Positions 19,673 to 28,923 of a stretch of 64,000 bases of DNA are shown here, one piece after another. The notes under the pieces are model-generated. The model worked only from the letters and a program-made list of their open reading frames with translations. It was not told the origin of the DNA and searched no databases. Position numbers and translations under genes: made by a program. Origin of the DNA: Lentisphaeria bacterium UBA1732 (lineage in GTDB: Bacteria; Verrucomicrobiota; Lentisphaeria; Victivallales; UBA1829); contig DCIG01000049.1 of assembly GCA_002315855.1 (NCBI GenBank), forward strand, positions 45,520 to 109,519, in the 5' to 3' direction. Position 1 is the stretch's first letter. Each line of letters opens with the position of its first letter.

Positions 19673-20572
19673 TTATTTTCCTGTTGACTCTTTGAATGTC
19701 TCAAACCGATCATACTCAACCCATGCAAAAGGTGTTTTCGACACGGGCAGAAGCTGATCCGGCATATACTTGAAAGTTTGTGGATTGAATTTCTGTTGTG
19801 AAATATATTTGAACAGCGCATTCGTCCCTTTCATGGACGGACGCGTTTCATCACCTTCCGGCTTCAACAAATTGTCGAAGACAGTAGATGATTTGCGGAC
19901 AACATCCGGAATACTTGCTGTAGTAGCAGCAGAATGAACTCGTTTGTAGAAATCTCTTCCGCACACCTGTGCTCCGGCAACAGGAGTACCGCCATAATTT
20001 ACAGTAACATAAATCGGGAGCTCATCAGCATATTTTTTCAGCTGAGAGGAAATCGACTGATAATCGCTCTTCGTATCAATCGGGAACGTACCGAAAGCGA
20101 AGTTGCGATAGAGGACATCAGGAGTAATCATCATTCGCACATAATGAATGCCATTATCTGCGGAAATTGAGTTCAGAGTACCTTCTCCGGAAAGTACGCC
20201 CCAGCCGATACGGCCCTGATCATCACATGCGGGAATAAAAGCATCCATCTTAATCTCGATATTATCGAGCCAGTTTGACCACTTGCGGGGAGAGCCTTGC
20301 TTCCACATGTTCGCACGGAAAGTCACATCAATCGCAATCCAATGTTTAGGATACTGCATCTCCTTTTCACGAGCCTTGTACATCTCCGGGGTCTCATTTT
20401 CAATTTTGAAATAAGGAGTCGGCAGAAGCGATGCGGAAATCTCAACATCACTGATTGCCCATGCCGCAGGTTTGGCATCTTTTTCTTTCGAGCTGGAGGC
20501 TTTCTGTTGTCCGAATGCCGCCAACGTGAGGGAAGCCAGCATTGCTGCGAGCCATAGTTTCGTGGATTTCAT
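19673..20572 (-). CDS. Secreted Amuc_1102-like protein, first gene of the pilus-like operon
   Basis: A clear signal peptide (MKSTKLWLAAMLASLTLAAFG, cleavage near QQKAS) precedes a roughly 275-residue beta-rich protein with no catalytic motif that I recognise. In Akkermansia the equivalent position is filled by Amuc_1102, a small fimbrial-like protein of the same cluster. The order Amuc_1102-1101-1100-1099-1098 is reproduced here on one strand. GAGGT lies 8 nt before the ATG. It heads the operon, with 130 bp upstream before secG. Family assignment rests on synteny and overall features. Confidence 0.65.
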   Translation of the reverse strand: MKSTKLWLAAMLASLTLAAFGQQKASSSKEKDAKPAAWAISDVEISASLLPTPYFKIENETPEMYKAREKEMQYPKHWIAIDVTFRANMWKQGSPRKWSNWLDNIEIKMDAFIPACDDQGRIGWGVLSGEGTLNSISADNGIHYVRMMITPDVLYRNFAFGTFPIDTKSDYQSISSQLKKYADELPIYVTVNYGGTPVAGAQVCGRDFYKRVHSAATTASIPDVVRKSSTVFDNLLKPEGDETRPSMKGTNALFKYISQQKFNPQTFKYMPDQLLPVSKTPFAWVEYDRFETFKESTGK

Positions 20573-20702
20573 ACGTTTGACCTCATCGTGTGTATCCGTT
20601 AATTTATGGTTAAAACTTTTGTTTTTACAGAAAAATACTTCCGGTTTCGTGTTTTTTCAAGCAAAATTATAAAAAACAAACCGGATTATATGTTTTCGCA
20701 GT

Positions 20703-21086
20703 TCACTTCTGTTCTGTTTTATCGGTTGCGGCGGGTACGGCGTTCTCGGTAACGATTGTACCATTCTCAGTAACAATTGTTCCGTTTTCAGTAACGATTG
20801 ATTCATCCTGCAGGACGACCGAATCCATAACTGCGCTTTCGTCTGTTTCCCTCATGTGTCCTGAAACGATTGCAGCAAGAAGCGTCAGCACAAAAAAGAG
20901 CGTAATGCAGATAACTGTGAGCTTGGAAAGATGCCCCAGAGCGTGAGCTCCGAAAACGCTTTCTCCCAGTCCGCCGAATGCAGAACCGAAACCACCGCTC
21001 TTGGACGGCTGAACCAGAACAAGAGCGATCAGAAGCAGGGCGAGAATGACCACCAGGGTATTGATGATTGCGAGAAGAATGTTCAT
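20703..21086 (-). CDS. secG: Preprotein translocase subunit SecG
   Basis: Small two-helix membrane subunit of the SecYEG channel. The first helix (NTLVVILALLLIALVLVQPSKSGG) leads into the conserved Gly/Ser-rich loop GGFGSAFGGLGESVFG, and the second helix is TVICITLFFVLTLLAAIV. The 127 residues include a C-terminal tail that is not conserved in the family. The tail carries three copies of a seven-residue unit, TIVTENG, encoded by an imperfect 21-bp tandem repeat. It lies between the RNase G/E gene and the pilus-like operon, all on the minus strand, with 214 bp before it, so it probably has its own promoter. Confidence 0.92.
   Translation of the reverse strand: MNILLAIINTLVVILALLLIALVLVQPSKSGGFGSAFGGLGESVFGAHALGHLSKLTVICITLFFVLTLLAAIVSGHMRETDESAVMDSVVLQDESIVTENGTIVTENGTIVTENAVPAATDKTEQK
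20741..20803 (-). repeat. Three 21-bp imperfect tandem repeats inside secG
   Basis: Units at 20741-20761, 20762-20782 and 20783-20803 differ at a few bases each and encode the heptapeptide (T/S)IVTEN(G/A). The frame is kept, so the array lengthens the C-terminal tail without breaking the gene. Confidence 0.85.
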
Positions 21087-21300
21087 ATTGTATAACCTTC
21101 AGTTGTTGATTTCTTCGTTTTTCACCTTCATTGATTCCTGTTCACGGAATGGCACAAAGGTAGATAATTGCATAAAAGTTGCATAAAAATAGCACAATAT
21201 CGGCATATTTTCAAGAGAAAAACCATTTTTATATGAAAAAAAACTGGTTTTCGCTCTTCTTTTCGTGTTTTTACGTCGTTATCCCGTTTTTTTATGCTCC

Positions 21301-22977
21301 TTATAAAACATTGTTCGTTTTCGGATCAATCATGCGGAAATCTTCTACATGGACTGCCGGGTCTGCGCGAAATTCCAGATTGTTTCCGTATTTCTGCTGC
21401 ATTGCGTAGAGTATCTGCGCATCATCATTCTTCAGACGAGCCAATACGGCAGGATTCAGAATGACACGCACCACAGACGAGGCTTTTCTTGAATGTGTCC
21501 GCTGTTTCAACACCTCCAGCAGTCTTCTCTGAATTTCCACGCTCATGCTGATTGCTGATTTCACATGACCGGAGCCATTGCAATACGGGCAGGCATCAAA
21601 AAGCGAGTCTTTCACGCTTTCGCTTTCACGCTGGCGTGTCATTTCCATAAGGCCGAACTTACTGATCGGAAGCAGTTTTGTTCTTGCGCGGTCCTGCGCT
21701 GAGAGTTTGTTCATTGCGCGATTGATCTGTTCACGATCCTGAGCGTATGCCATATCGATGAAATCAATCACCACCTGTCCGCCGATATTGCGCAGACGCA
21801 GCTGGCGGGCGATTTCAGTGGCCGCCTCAAGATTGGTATTCAGAATCAGCTGCCGTTGATTCACGCCCCCTTTTGATTTCCCCGTATTAATATCAATTGC
21901 TACGAGGGCCTCCGTCTCATCGATGCACAGATAACCTCCACTGGGCAAATTCACAATTCTGTTATAGATTTCAGCGACCTGCGGAGTAACCTTGTACCGG
22001 TCAAATACAGGCTCAGCACGTTTATGACGCGTAATCACCGTCTTGAAATCATTTCCGACGAAACGATCCAGCGTTTCTTTCAGAAAATTGAATTTATCCA
22101 AATTGTCTACCACGATTTCGTCAATATCATCGGTCAGCAAATCGCGCACGGTGCGTTCCAGCAGACATGGTTCGGCATACACCAGCTTCGGTGCTTTCGG
22201 TTTCACCAGTGCCGATTCCACTTTTGCCCAAAGCTCCAGCAGCATTTGAATATCGCGCTGGAAAAATACGGCTTTCCGACCTTCCCCGACGGTACGGCAT
22301 ATCAATCCCATTCCATCGGGCAGATTCAGCCCCAGTAAAATTTTCCGCAGGCGGTCGCGTTCTTTTTTATCTTCAATGCGAGAAGAAAGCCCGATATGCT
22401 TGGAATACGGCAGCAGTACCAAATAACGTCCGGGAATCGTCAGGTTTGTCGTTACACGTGCACCTTTGGTCCCAATCGGGCCTTTTGTAACCTGCACAAG
22501 GAGTTCAGACCCGCACGGAAATACGCGCGGAATATCTTCCAGTGTCAGTTTCCCGCAGTGAATGCGTTCTTCCATTTCTTTCAGGCGTTTGGCCTTGTCG
22601 CCGCCCGTCAGAAGCGTTTTGAATTTCTCACCAAGCACATTGATGAGACGTTTCTTCTTGACAGGAGAAACTCCATCCGCCTGTTCCAGCGCACTTTTTT
22701 CTTCATCAAATTTTTTGATGTTGTCCATGATGTCATACGAAGCGGGAAGCATGTCTTTGAAATGCATGAAAGCATTTTTCTCCGCCCCGATATCCACAAA
22801 GCACGCCTCAAGAGACGGTTCAATACGGACAATTTTGCCGAGATAAATTGATCCGGCAACGATTCCGTCCGAAGTGCGTTCGATCTGGTAATCCTCCAGT
22901 CTGCCGTCGACAAGCAGGGCGGAACGTGTTTCCAGCTCTTCGCAATTCAGAATGATTTGTTTTTTTTCAGAAGCCAT
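21301..22977 (-). CDS. rng: Ribonuclease G/E family endoribonuclease
   Basis: Single-strand-specific endonuclease for rRNA maturation and mRNA decay. The S1 domain lies near residues 35-125 and contains a charged insert (about 85-140). The catalytic acidic sites appear as VAIDINTGK and VIDFIDM. The zinc-link motif CPYCNGSGHV is at about residue 465. At 558 residues it has the catalytic part but no long C-terminal degradosome scaffold, which is closer to RNase G than to E. coli RNase E; rng versus rne cannot be decided from sequence alone. It follows fmt by 184 bp on the same strand. Confidence 0.9.
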   Translation of the reverse strand: MASEKKQIILNCEELETRSALLVDGRLEDYQIERTSDGIVAGSIYLGKIVRIEPSLEACFVDIGAEKNAFMHFKDMLPASYDIMDNIKKFDEEKSALEQADGVSPVKKKRLINVLGEKFKTLLTGGDKAKRLKEMEERIHCGKLTLEDIPRVFPCGSELLVQVTKGPIGTKGARVTTNLTIPGRYLVLLPYSKHIGLSSRIEDKKERDRLRKILLGLNLPDGMGLICRTVGEGRKAVFFQRDIQMLLELWAKVESALVKPKAPKLVYAEPCLLERTVRDLLTDDIDEIVVDNLDKFNFLKETLDRFVGNDFKTVITRHKRAEPVFDRYKVTPQVAEIYNRIVNLPSGGYLCIDETEALVAIDINTGKSKGGVNQRQLILNTNLEAATEIARQLRLRNIGGQVVIDFIDMAYAQDREQINRAMNKLSAQDRARTKLLPISKFGLMEMTRQRESESVKDSLFDACPYCNGSGHVKSAISMSVEIQRRLLEVLKQRTHSRKASSVVRVILNPAVLARLKNDDAQILYAMQQKYGNNLEFRADPAVHVEDFRMIDPKTNNVL

Positions 22978-23161
22978 AAAATATGAAATTCTTTCCTTTT
23001 GTGATTGGAGACGCCCTATTCGTGTTCATCTGTTATCTCCGGCAAATGCACAAATTCATTTGGATCATTTCTGCGTATCCACAACAAATTTTCTGAAAAA
23101 GCTCCCTCACTTTTCAGAATGTGCACTTTCAAAAAGACAAACTGCAAATAAGACATACCTC

Positions 23162-24148
23162 CTATTGCCGGACGGGCTGTTCGCCATTCAGCAATACGTC
23201 GCCGACGGCAAGCGGGCTGCCATTCAAATAGTCAGCAACGGACATTTCTTTTTTTCCTTCGGGAATCACTTTTTTCAGAAGCAGCGTTCCTGATCCGCAG
23301 GCAATCATGATACAGTCTTTTGAGATTCCGGTAATCTCCCCCGGCTTTGCGGTTTGAACGCGTTCTTTTGTATACAATGCTGAAATCATCTTCAGCATTT
23401 TATTGCGTTCCGGAGTACCTACTCTGCATGTAACAGACGGCCATTTGTTATAGGCTCGGATTTTACGCTCAATCACTTCGGCATCATCCTTCCAGTTCAC
23501 CAGTCCATCGGATTTTACGATTTTTGCCGCATACGATGTCCCTTCCGGCGATTGCGGATGCGCCACTGCCGTCCCCGCAGCCAGATTGAGAATACAGGCT
23601 TCAATCCGCTCTGCCGCAAGTTCTGCAAGCTGCTGTTCCAGCACATCAGCCGTTACATCGTCTGAAACAGACAAACGGTGAATCTCATAGACCGGACCGG
23701 TATCCAACCCTTTTTCCATCTTCATGAAGGCAACTCCTGTTTCTTTCTCCCCGTCGACCAGGCAGGAAATAATCGGAGATGCTCCACGATATTTGGGAAG
23801 CAGCGATGCGTGAACATTCAAACAGCCCAAACGCGGTAAAACCAGAACCGGCTCTTTCAAGATTTGTCCGAAGGAAATCACCACGATAAGATCGGGGGCA
23901 GCTTCCCGCAAAAACTGCATGGTATCTTCCGTGTTGACTGATTTCACACGCATACACGGAATGCCGTTTTCATCGGCAAAACGTCCAAGCGGAGTCGGTG
24001 TTAAAATACGCTTCCTCCCCGCTTCCTTATCCGGCTGGGTGATTACAGCACAAAGTACAAAGCGGGAGCTTCCTGCCAGTGCTTTCAGGACAGGGACGGC
24101 TATCGCACCAGACCCCATAAATGCAATGCGCAATGGTGTTTCAGTCAT
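23162..24148 (-). CDS. fmt: Methionyl-tRNA formyltransferase
   Basis: Formylates initiator Met-tRNA using 10-formyltetrahydrofolate. The N-terminal IAFMGSGAIAVPVLKAL begins the Rossmann-type catalytic domain, and the conserved HASLLPKYRGASPI loop carries the catalytic His. The C-terminal OB-like domain includes KIRAYNKWPSVTC. The 328-residue length is normal. Peptide deformylase (def), often adjacent, is not found beside it. The gene is divergent from potA across a 746-bp gap. Confidence 0.94.
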   Translation of the reverse strand: MTETPLRIAFMGSGAIAVPVLKALAGSSRFVLCAVITQPDKEAGRKRILTPTPLGRFADENGIPCMRVKSVNTEDTMQFLREAAPDLIVVISFGQILKEPVLVLPRLGCLNVHASLLPKYRGASPIISCLVDGEKETGVAFMKMEKGLDTGPVYEIHRLSVSDDVTADVLEQQLAELAAERIEACILNLAAGTAVAHPQSPEGTSYAAKIVKSDGLVNWKDDAEVIERKIRAYNKWPSVTCRVGTPERNKMLKMISALYTKERVQTAKPGEITGISKDCIMIACGSGTLLLKKVIPEGKKEMSVADYLNGSPLAVGDVLLNGEQPVRQ

Positions 24149-24894
24149 GATTTCAAATGATAAAGTGATGATCGGTATTTCGCACGAATGCCGGCATTTT
24201 CATTGACAGAACCGTTTTGAAAGATAACCTCTTCAGGAATACATTCAAACCTCTTTGCGTACCATGCTTTTCTCATTCACAAAGTCTGAATCACACTCTG
24301 AATCAAGAGGAAAACATACGCGGCATCGGTCCGAAGTTTCTTGCGGCTCAGGATGAAATATCCTGCATTCGTGTATTTTTCAGATAGAAATTTTTTCTGA
24401 ATTCATCTTCAGAATCCAGGAAAAATCGTTCAAATAGAATAATTAATATAGCATCTGAAACATCTCTTTACAAGTCAAAGCTCCTTGATTCATTCATTTT
24501 ACATGATTTTTCTCTCCTGACATGCAGTCAAAAATCCGGGATATGGAGTTTTTCGCCTGTGAAACAGCTTGAATCAGGACATGGTAACGGGTATTCCTGA
24601 CAATCATTTGGGCGTTGCTGTCTCCGGGTAAGAACTTTTTTCTCGATTTCTGCCGTCATTCCGTAATTTCCATTCATTTTGGTTTGAAAAAAAAGAAAAT
24701 GATGTTATTATATATATTGTATTGGAATATTTCTTTTTTGAGAGCAGATTTCAAGAGGCTTTGATGAAATACTTCATTCTGCCGGTTATGAAAATACTCT
24801 CGTAAAACAGATATGCTTCAAAAGTCGGTTCTTTCAACCCGATTTAAGGGGTACCTCTCGATTCACCTTCGGAAAATAAGGCACAGTTTGCTCC
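24149..24894. other. Long gene-free region between fmt and potA
   Basis: About 750 AT-rich bases between divergent genes, with no open frame that resembles a protein and no recognisable RNA gene. It contains a promoter-like element at 24684-24711. A half-copy of the GAGCTGATTTCA repeat core may be present near 24742-24755 (GAGCAGATTTCAAG), too diverged to count as a family member. A long untranslated leader or small RNA for the pot operon is possible but not visible. Confidence 0.5.
24684..24711 (+). promoter_or_regulatory. Candidate promoter upstream of potABCD
   Basis: TTGAAA (24684-24689), 16-bp gap, TATTAT (24706-24711). If it is used, the potA leader is about 180 nt long. Consensus match only. 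Confidence 0.3.
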
Positions 24895-26028
24895 ATGGAA
24901 ATCCTCCGTTTTGAAAACATCACGAAAAGGTATGGACAAAATACAGTTCTCGACCATGTTTCTCTCTCCGTCAATGAGGGGGAAGTTTTTTCTCTTTTAG
25001 GTCCGAGCGGATGCGGGAAGACAACGCTTCTGCGAATTTGCGGAGGGTTCGAGCCGCCCGATGAAGGACGCGTCATTTTGGATGGGGTTGATATTACGGA
25101 TATGCCGGCAAACCGGCGCGCGATTCGTACTGTTTTCCAAAACTATGCACTTTTCCCTCACATGAATGTATGGGACAATGTCGCATTCGGTCTGAAAGCC
25201 ACGGGAATTTCTCAGAAAAAAATCGAAGAAGATGTCCCGAAATATCTTGATTTGGTTCAACTCACCGATTATGCCGCACGCAAACCCGGTCAGCTCAGCG
25301 GCGGTCAGCGTCAGCGCGTCGCCATTGCCCGTGCCCTGATTACGAAACCGAAAGTTCTTCTTCTTGACGAACCCCTTGCCGCTCTTGACCTCAAGCTCCG
25401 CCAGCGTATGCTGATTGAACTCGACACACTTCATGATGATGTCGGGATTACGTTCATTTTCGTAACTCACGACCAGCAGGAAGCCATGAGTATCAGTGAC
25501 CATATTGCTGTGCTTCGGAACGGAGAAATCGAACAAATCGGCACACCGCCGGAACTCTACGAAGCTCCCCGCACCAGTTTCGTCGCGGCATTCATTGGCG
25601 ACACAAACTTTTTTGAAGGCAAAGTCTCTGCCATCAACGGAGATTATTGCAGCCTGAATATCGAAGATTTCCCCCCGCTCCGTCTTTTTAACGACAAGAA
25701 GGTCCCCGTCGGACGCAAAGTTCACATCAGCATTCGCCCTGAAAAATTCATGATTTCTCATGTCAAACCTGAAAAAACGGATGCAAATACAAACCTTCTG
25801 CAAGGGAAAGTGGAAGAGGTTATCTATCTTGGTTCTCATACCCGTTACTGGGTGCGTGTTCAGGCGTGGCGTATCTCCGTCATCAAACAGCATTGCGGAT
25901 ATGCTCTGGACGAACGAAGCATCAACTGGGGCGATGATGTCTGGCTCAAATTTGAAGCCGACAATGCCTATATGCTTGACCATTACGAAGAGAATGACGA
26001 GAATCTTCTCGCTCTTCCCGACCTTTGA
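24895..26028 (+). CDS. potA: Spermidine/putrescine ABC transporter, ATP-binding protein
   Basis: Cytoplasmic ATPase of the polyamine importer. Walker A GPSGCGKTTLLR is at about residues 39-50, signature LSGGQRQRVAIARAL at about 135-149, and Walker B LLLDEPLAALD follows; the H-loop is TFIFVTHDQQEAM. The C-terminal third is a TOBE/OB regulatory domain. The 377-residue length matches PotA. It is first in a four-gene operon; the ribosome site is weak (AAGG 13 nt upstream), which is odd for an operon leader gene. Confidence 0.94.
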   Translation: MEILRFENITKRYGQNTVLDHVSLSVNEGEVFSLLGPSGCGKTTLLRICGGFEPPDEGRVILDGVDITDMPANRRAIRTVFQNYALFPHMNVWDNVAFGLKATGISQKKIEEDVPKYLDLVQLTDYAARKPGQLSGGQRQRVAIARALITKPKVLLLDEPLAALDLKLRQRMLIELDTLHDDVGITFIFVTHDQQEAMSISDHIAVLRNGEIEQIGTPPELYEAPRTSFVAAFIGDTNFFEGKVSAINGDYCSLNIEDFPPLRLFNDKKVPVGRKVHISIRPEKFMISHVKPEKTDANTNLLQGKVEEVIYLGSHTRYWVRVQAWRISVIKQHCGYALDERSINWGDDVWLKFEADNAYMLDHYEENDENLLALPDL

Positions 26029-26051
26029 TGTTCAGCAGGGGGTAACGTCTC

Positions 26052-26924
26052 ATGAAAAAAAGCTCTTTCACCAATTTTTTTCTTGGCTTGCCGTCATTTG
26101 TTTGGCTGGTTGTTTTTTACGCATTCCCGATTCTGATTGTCCTGCTGCTTGCTTTCAGACCGCCTGATTCAAACGGCGGAATCGGCACAGGCTGGACGCT
26201 TCAGACGCTTCGCGAACTCAGGAATCCCAGCTATCCGGCCATTATCTGGCGTACTTTCTGGCAGGGGCTCGTTTCCACTGCGGTCTGTATTGCAGTTGCT
26301 GTCCCGATCAGCTACCAGCTTTCGCGCACCTCCAGCCAAAAGCTCCGCAATACCATTCTCCTTTTGATTATTGTTCCCTTTTGGACGAACTTTCTGATTC
26401 GGATTTACGCATGGCGCATCTTTCTGCATCCGGAAGGTGCATTCAAACATCTTCTTGTTCTCATCGGTGTCATTCCTGAGTCCACCGGGCTTCTTTACAA
26501 CCAGTGGGCAGTTCTCACGGTAATGATTTACACCTACATTCCATTTGCGGTTCTTCCCATCTACGCCATTTCCGAAAAATTCGATTTTTCCCTCATGGAA
26601 GCAGCAAAAGACTTGGGTGCAAGCTCATTTTATGCGTTCCGCAAAATCTATCTGCCCGGTATTTCAAAAGGAATATGGACGGCTGTCATGGTTGTCCTGA
26701 TTCCTGCATTCGGAGCTTATCTGATTCCTGATCTCGTTGGCGGGTCCACCAGTGAACTGATCGGTGATAAAATCGCCCAGCGCGTCTTTGTTGACCGCAA
26801 TCTGCCTCATGCCAGTGCGCTTTCCGCCCTGCTGATGCTCGGCGTTTTTGTGCCGTTGATTTTAGTCTCATGCCTTCGCAAGTTCCAACTGAAAAACCAG
26901 AAAAAAGCGGAGTTCATGAAATGA
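26052..26924 (+). CDS. potB: Spermidine/putrescine ABC transporter, permease PotB
   Basis: Inner-membrane permease with about six helices. The cytoplasmic EAA loop that docks on PotA reads EAAKDLGASSFYAFRKIYLPG. The 290-residue length is typical. The stop overlaps the next start as ATGA at 26921-26924, so potB and potC are translationally coupled. A GGGGG tract lies about 10 nt before the ATG. Confidence 0.93.
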   Translation: MKKSSFTNFFLGLPSFVWLVVFYAFPILIVLLLAFRPPDSNGGIGTGWTLQTLRELRNPSYPAIIWRTFWQGLVSTAVCIAVAVPISYQLSRTSSQKLRNTILLLIIVPFWTNFLIRIYAWRIFLHPEGAFKHLLVLIGVIPESTGLLYNQWAVLTVMIYTYIPFAVLPIYAISEKFDFSLMEAAKDLGASSFYAFRKIYLPGISKGIWTAVMVVLIPAFGAYLIPDLVGGSTSELIGDKIAQRVFVDRNLPHASALSALLMLGVFVPLILVSCLRKFQLKNQKKAEFMK

Positions 26925-27760
26925 AAAAACGCTGCAACCGGCACAGCCGTCTTCCTGTTGCGATTACGCTTTTGACTCTGCTTTTTCTTTATCTTCCGCT
27001 TGTCATGGTCGCAATTGCCTCGTTCAATGCCAGCAAATACGGCGGCGTCTGGACAGGTTTTTCCCTGAAATGGTACAAAGCTCTTTTCAAAAGCCGTGAA
27101 ATTTGGAATGCCCTCACCAATACCCTTTTCATTGCTTTTATTTCGACTTTTTTCTCCACGCTTCTTGGTACACTCAGTGCGTTGGCTCTTTACAGAAGCA
27201 AAAACCGCTTCAAAGCAATCTATCATGCTTTGATTTATACACCTTTGGTTGTCCCCGACATTCTGATGGGCATTAGTATGCTTCTTCTGTTTGTAACGAC
27301 TTTCTCCGCGTGCGGCACATGGTTCCAATCCGTATTCGGCATTGAACTCGAACTCGGCATGACCACCATCATCATTGCACACATCACGTTCTGCATGAGC
27401 TATGTTGCCATGGTGGTTCTTGGACGTTTGCAGGAATTCGATCATTCTTTGGTGGAAGCCGCCTACGACCTCGGAGCCAGTGGATTGTATACATTCTTTC
27501 ACGTTACACTGCCCGTTATTTTGCCCGGAGTCATAGCGGGAGCGCTGTTTGCCTTCACGCTCTCGATTGATGATTTTGTCATCACGTTCTTCGTGAAAGG
27601 CGCAGGCGACACCACTCTGCCCATTTACATCCAGAGTACCATGCGTCACGGCTCTCCCGCCATACTCAATGCCTTATCGGTCATCTTCCTGATTTTGACT
27701 TTCATTTTGGTTTTCACTACTCAAAAACTTCTTTCAAACAAAACGGAGACACACAAATGA
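26921..27760 (+). CDS. potC: Spermidine/putrescine ABC transporter, permease PotC
   Basis: Second permease subunit with six predicted helices and the EAA motif EAAYDLGASGLYTFFHVTLP. The open frame extends upstream to 26870. The ATG at 26921 has GCGGAG 8 nt upstream and forms an ATGA overlap with the potB stop. It gives MKKRCNRHSRLPVAITLL, the usual positively charged start before helix 1, so this start is chosen. It overlaps potD by 4 nt in the same way. Confidence 0.93.
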   Translation: MKKRCNRHSRLPVAITLLTLLFLYLPLVMVAIASFNASKYGGVWTGFSLKWYKALFKSREIWNALTNTLFIAFISTFFSTLLGTLSALALYRSKNRFKAIYHALIYTPLVVPDILMGISMLLLFVTTFSACGTWFQSVFGIELELGMTTIIIAHITFCMSYVAMVVLGRLQEFDHSLVEAAYDLGASGLYTFFHVTLPVILPGVIAGALFAFTLSIDDFVITFFVKGAGDTTLPIYIQSTMRHGSPAILNALSVIFLILTFILVFTTQKLLSNKTETHK

Positions 27761-28803
27761 AACACCTCCTCGCCTCCTGCTGTGCCGTTGTTCTTGCGGC
27801 TTTCTCGCTCATCCTTTGTTCGTGCGGCAAAGAAAAAGAAACTTTGCACATTTACAACTGGGGCAATTATATGTCCGATGATGTCATTGCGAAGTTTGAA
27901 AAAGAAAACGACTGCAAAATCGTTCTTGACCTCTTCGACTCCAATGAAAGCATGTATGCCAAACTGAAAGCCGGCGCAGGCGGTTATGACCTCGTTGTGC
28001 CGTCTTCCTATACCGCATTTATGATGAATGAACAGAATATGCTCGAACATTTGGATCATTCCAAAATTCCCAATGTCGATCAGTATTTCGACAAAAAATA
28101 CAGCTCCCTTTCTTCCGATAAGGAAATGGCATATACCGTTCCTTACTTCGTCAGCTTCACCGGCATCGGCTACAACGCCGCAAAAGTTCAGGATTTCAAA
28201 CCCACATGGAAGATGTTTGAACGCTCCGATCTCAAAGGCCGCACCACGCTTTTGAATGATCCTCGCGAAGTCATTGGCTGCGCGCTTCGTGCAATCGGTA
28301 TTGAGGATGTCAATTCCACCGATCAGGCTCAGATTGATAAAGCGGTAGCACAGGCAAAAATCTGGAAAACACAAATCGCAAAATTCGGTGTCGATGACGC
28401 AGTGGCAGCTCTTGCTTCCGGTGAATTCTATCTCGTCCAGAACTACAGCGGCGATGTTCTTCAGGCAGCCATGGAAAACCCTGATGTCCGTTTTGTCATC
28501 CCCGAAGAAGGTTCCACGGTTACGTTTGACAATTTTGCCATCATGAAAGACAGTGCGCACAAGGATTTGGCATACAAATTCATCAACTTCATTTATCGTC
28601 CCGAAATTTGCGCGGAAAATATGAACGTTATCCAGTATGTTACTCCTCATAAAACCGCCGTTGATCTCGTTGATGATGAACTGAAGAACAATCCGGCATT
28701 TACCATTCCCGAAGCCGATTTTGCCCGTTGCGTTCCGCTCCGCGATATGGGCGAAAAAAATACTGTTTTCAACAAGGCATGGGATCGTATCCGCGAGGAA
28801 TAA
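27757..28803 (+). CDS. potD: Spermidine/putrescine-binding lipoprotein PotD
   Basis: Solute-binding component for polyamines. A lipoprotein signal ends at a Cys near residue 23-25 (SLILCSCGKEK), indicating a membrane-anchored binding protein rather than a free periplasmic one. The mature protein opens LHIYNWGNYMSDDVIAKFEK, the standard PotD/PotF beginning. YDLVVPSSYTAFMM is part of the ligand cleft. The 348-residue length is normal. It is the last gene of the operon, followed by a weak hairpin with Ts. Confidence 0.94.
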   Translation: MKHLLASCCAVVLAAFSLILCSCGKEKETLHIYNWGNYMSDDVIAKFEKENDCKIVLDLFDSNESMYAKLKAGAGGYDLVVPSSYTAFMMNEQNMLEHLDHSKIPNVDQYFDKKYSSLSSDKEMAYTVPYFVSFTGIGYNAAKVQDFKPTWKMFERSDLKGRTTLLNDPREVIGCALRAIGIEDVNSTDQAQIDKAVAQAKIWKTQIAKFGVDDAVAALASGEFYLVQNYSGDVLQAAMENPDVRFVIPEEGSTVTFDNFAIMKDSAHKDLAYKFINFIYRPEICAENMNVIQYVTPHKTAVDLVDDELKNNPAFTIPEADFARCVPLRDMGEKNTVFNKAWDRIREE

Positions 28804-28816
28804 CCCCGTATTCCCC

Positions 28817-28855
28817 GCCTTGAAAACCTTGTCCTTTTTTTTATTCAAGGCTTTT
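28817..28855 (+). terminator. Probable terminator after potD
   Basis: GCCTTGAA (28817-28824) pairs with TTCAAGGC (28844-28851), then TTTT. The stem is short and the loop (19 nt) long, so moderate support. Confidence 0.5.
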
Positions 28856-28923
28856 CAAGAAATCTCATCTCATTATAATATCTCTGCCAATCAGAGAAAG
28901 CTGTAACCTGAAAAGGAAATACC

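Noticed and set aside
24149..24894. Possible tRNA or structured RNA in the long gap
   Set aside because: No T-loop (GGTTCGAATCC-like) sequence or cloverleaf was visible, and no riboswitch consensus was recognised.
27721..28848. 375-codon minus-strand frame opposite potD
   Set aside because: Shadow of the clear PotD gene, with no recognisable protein features.
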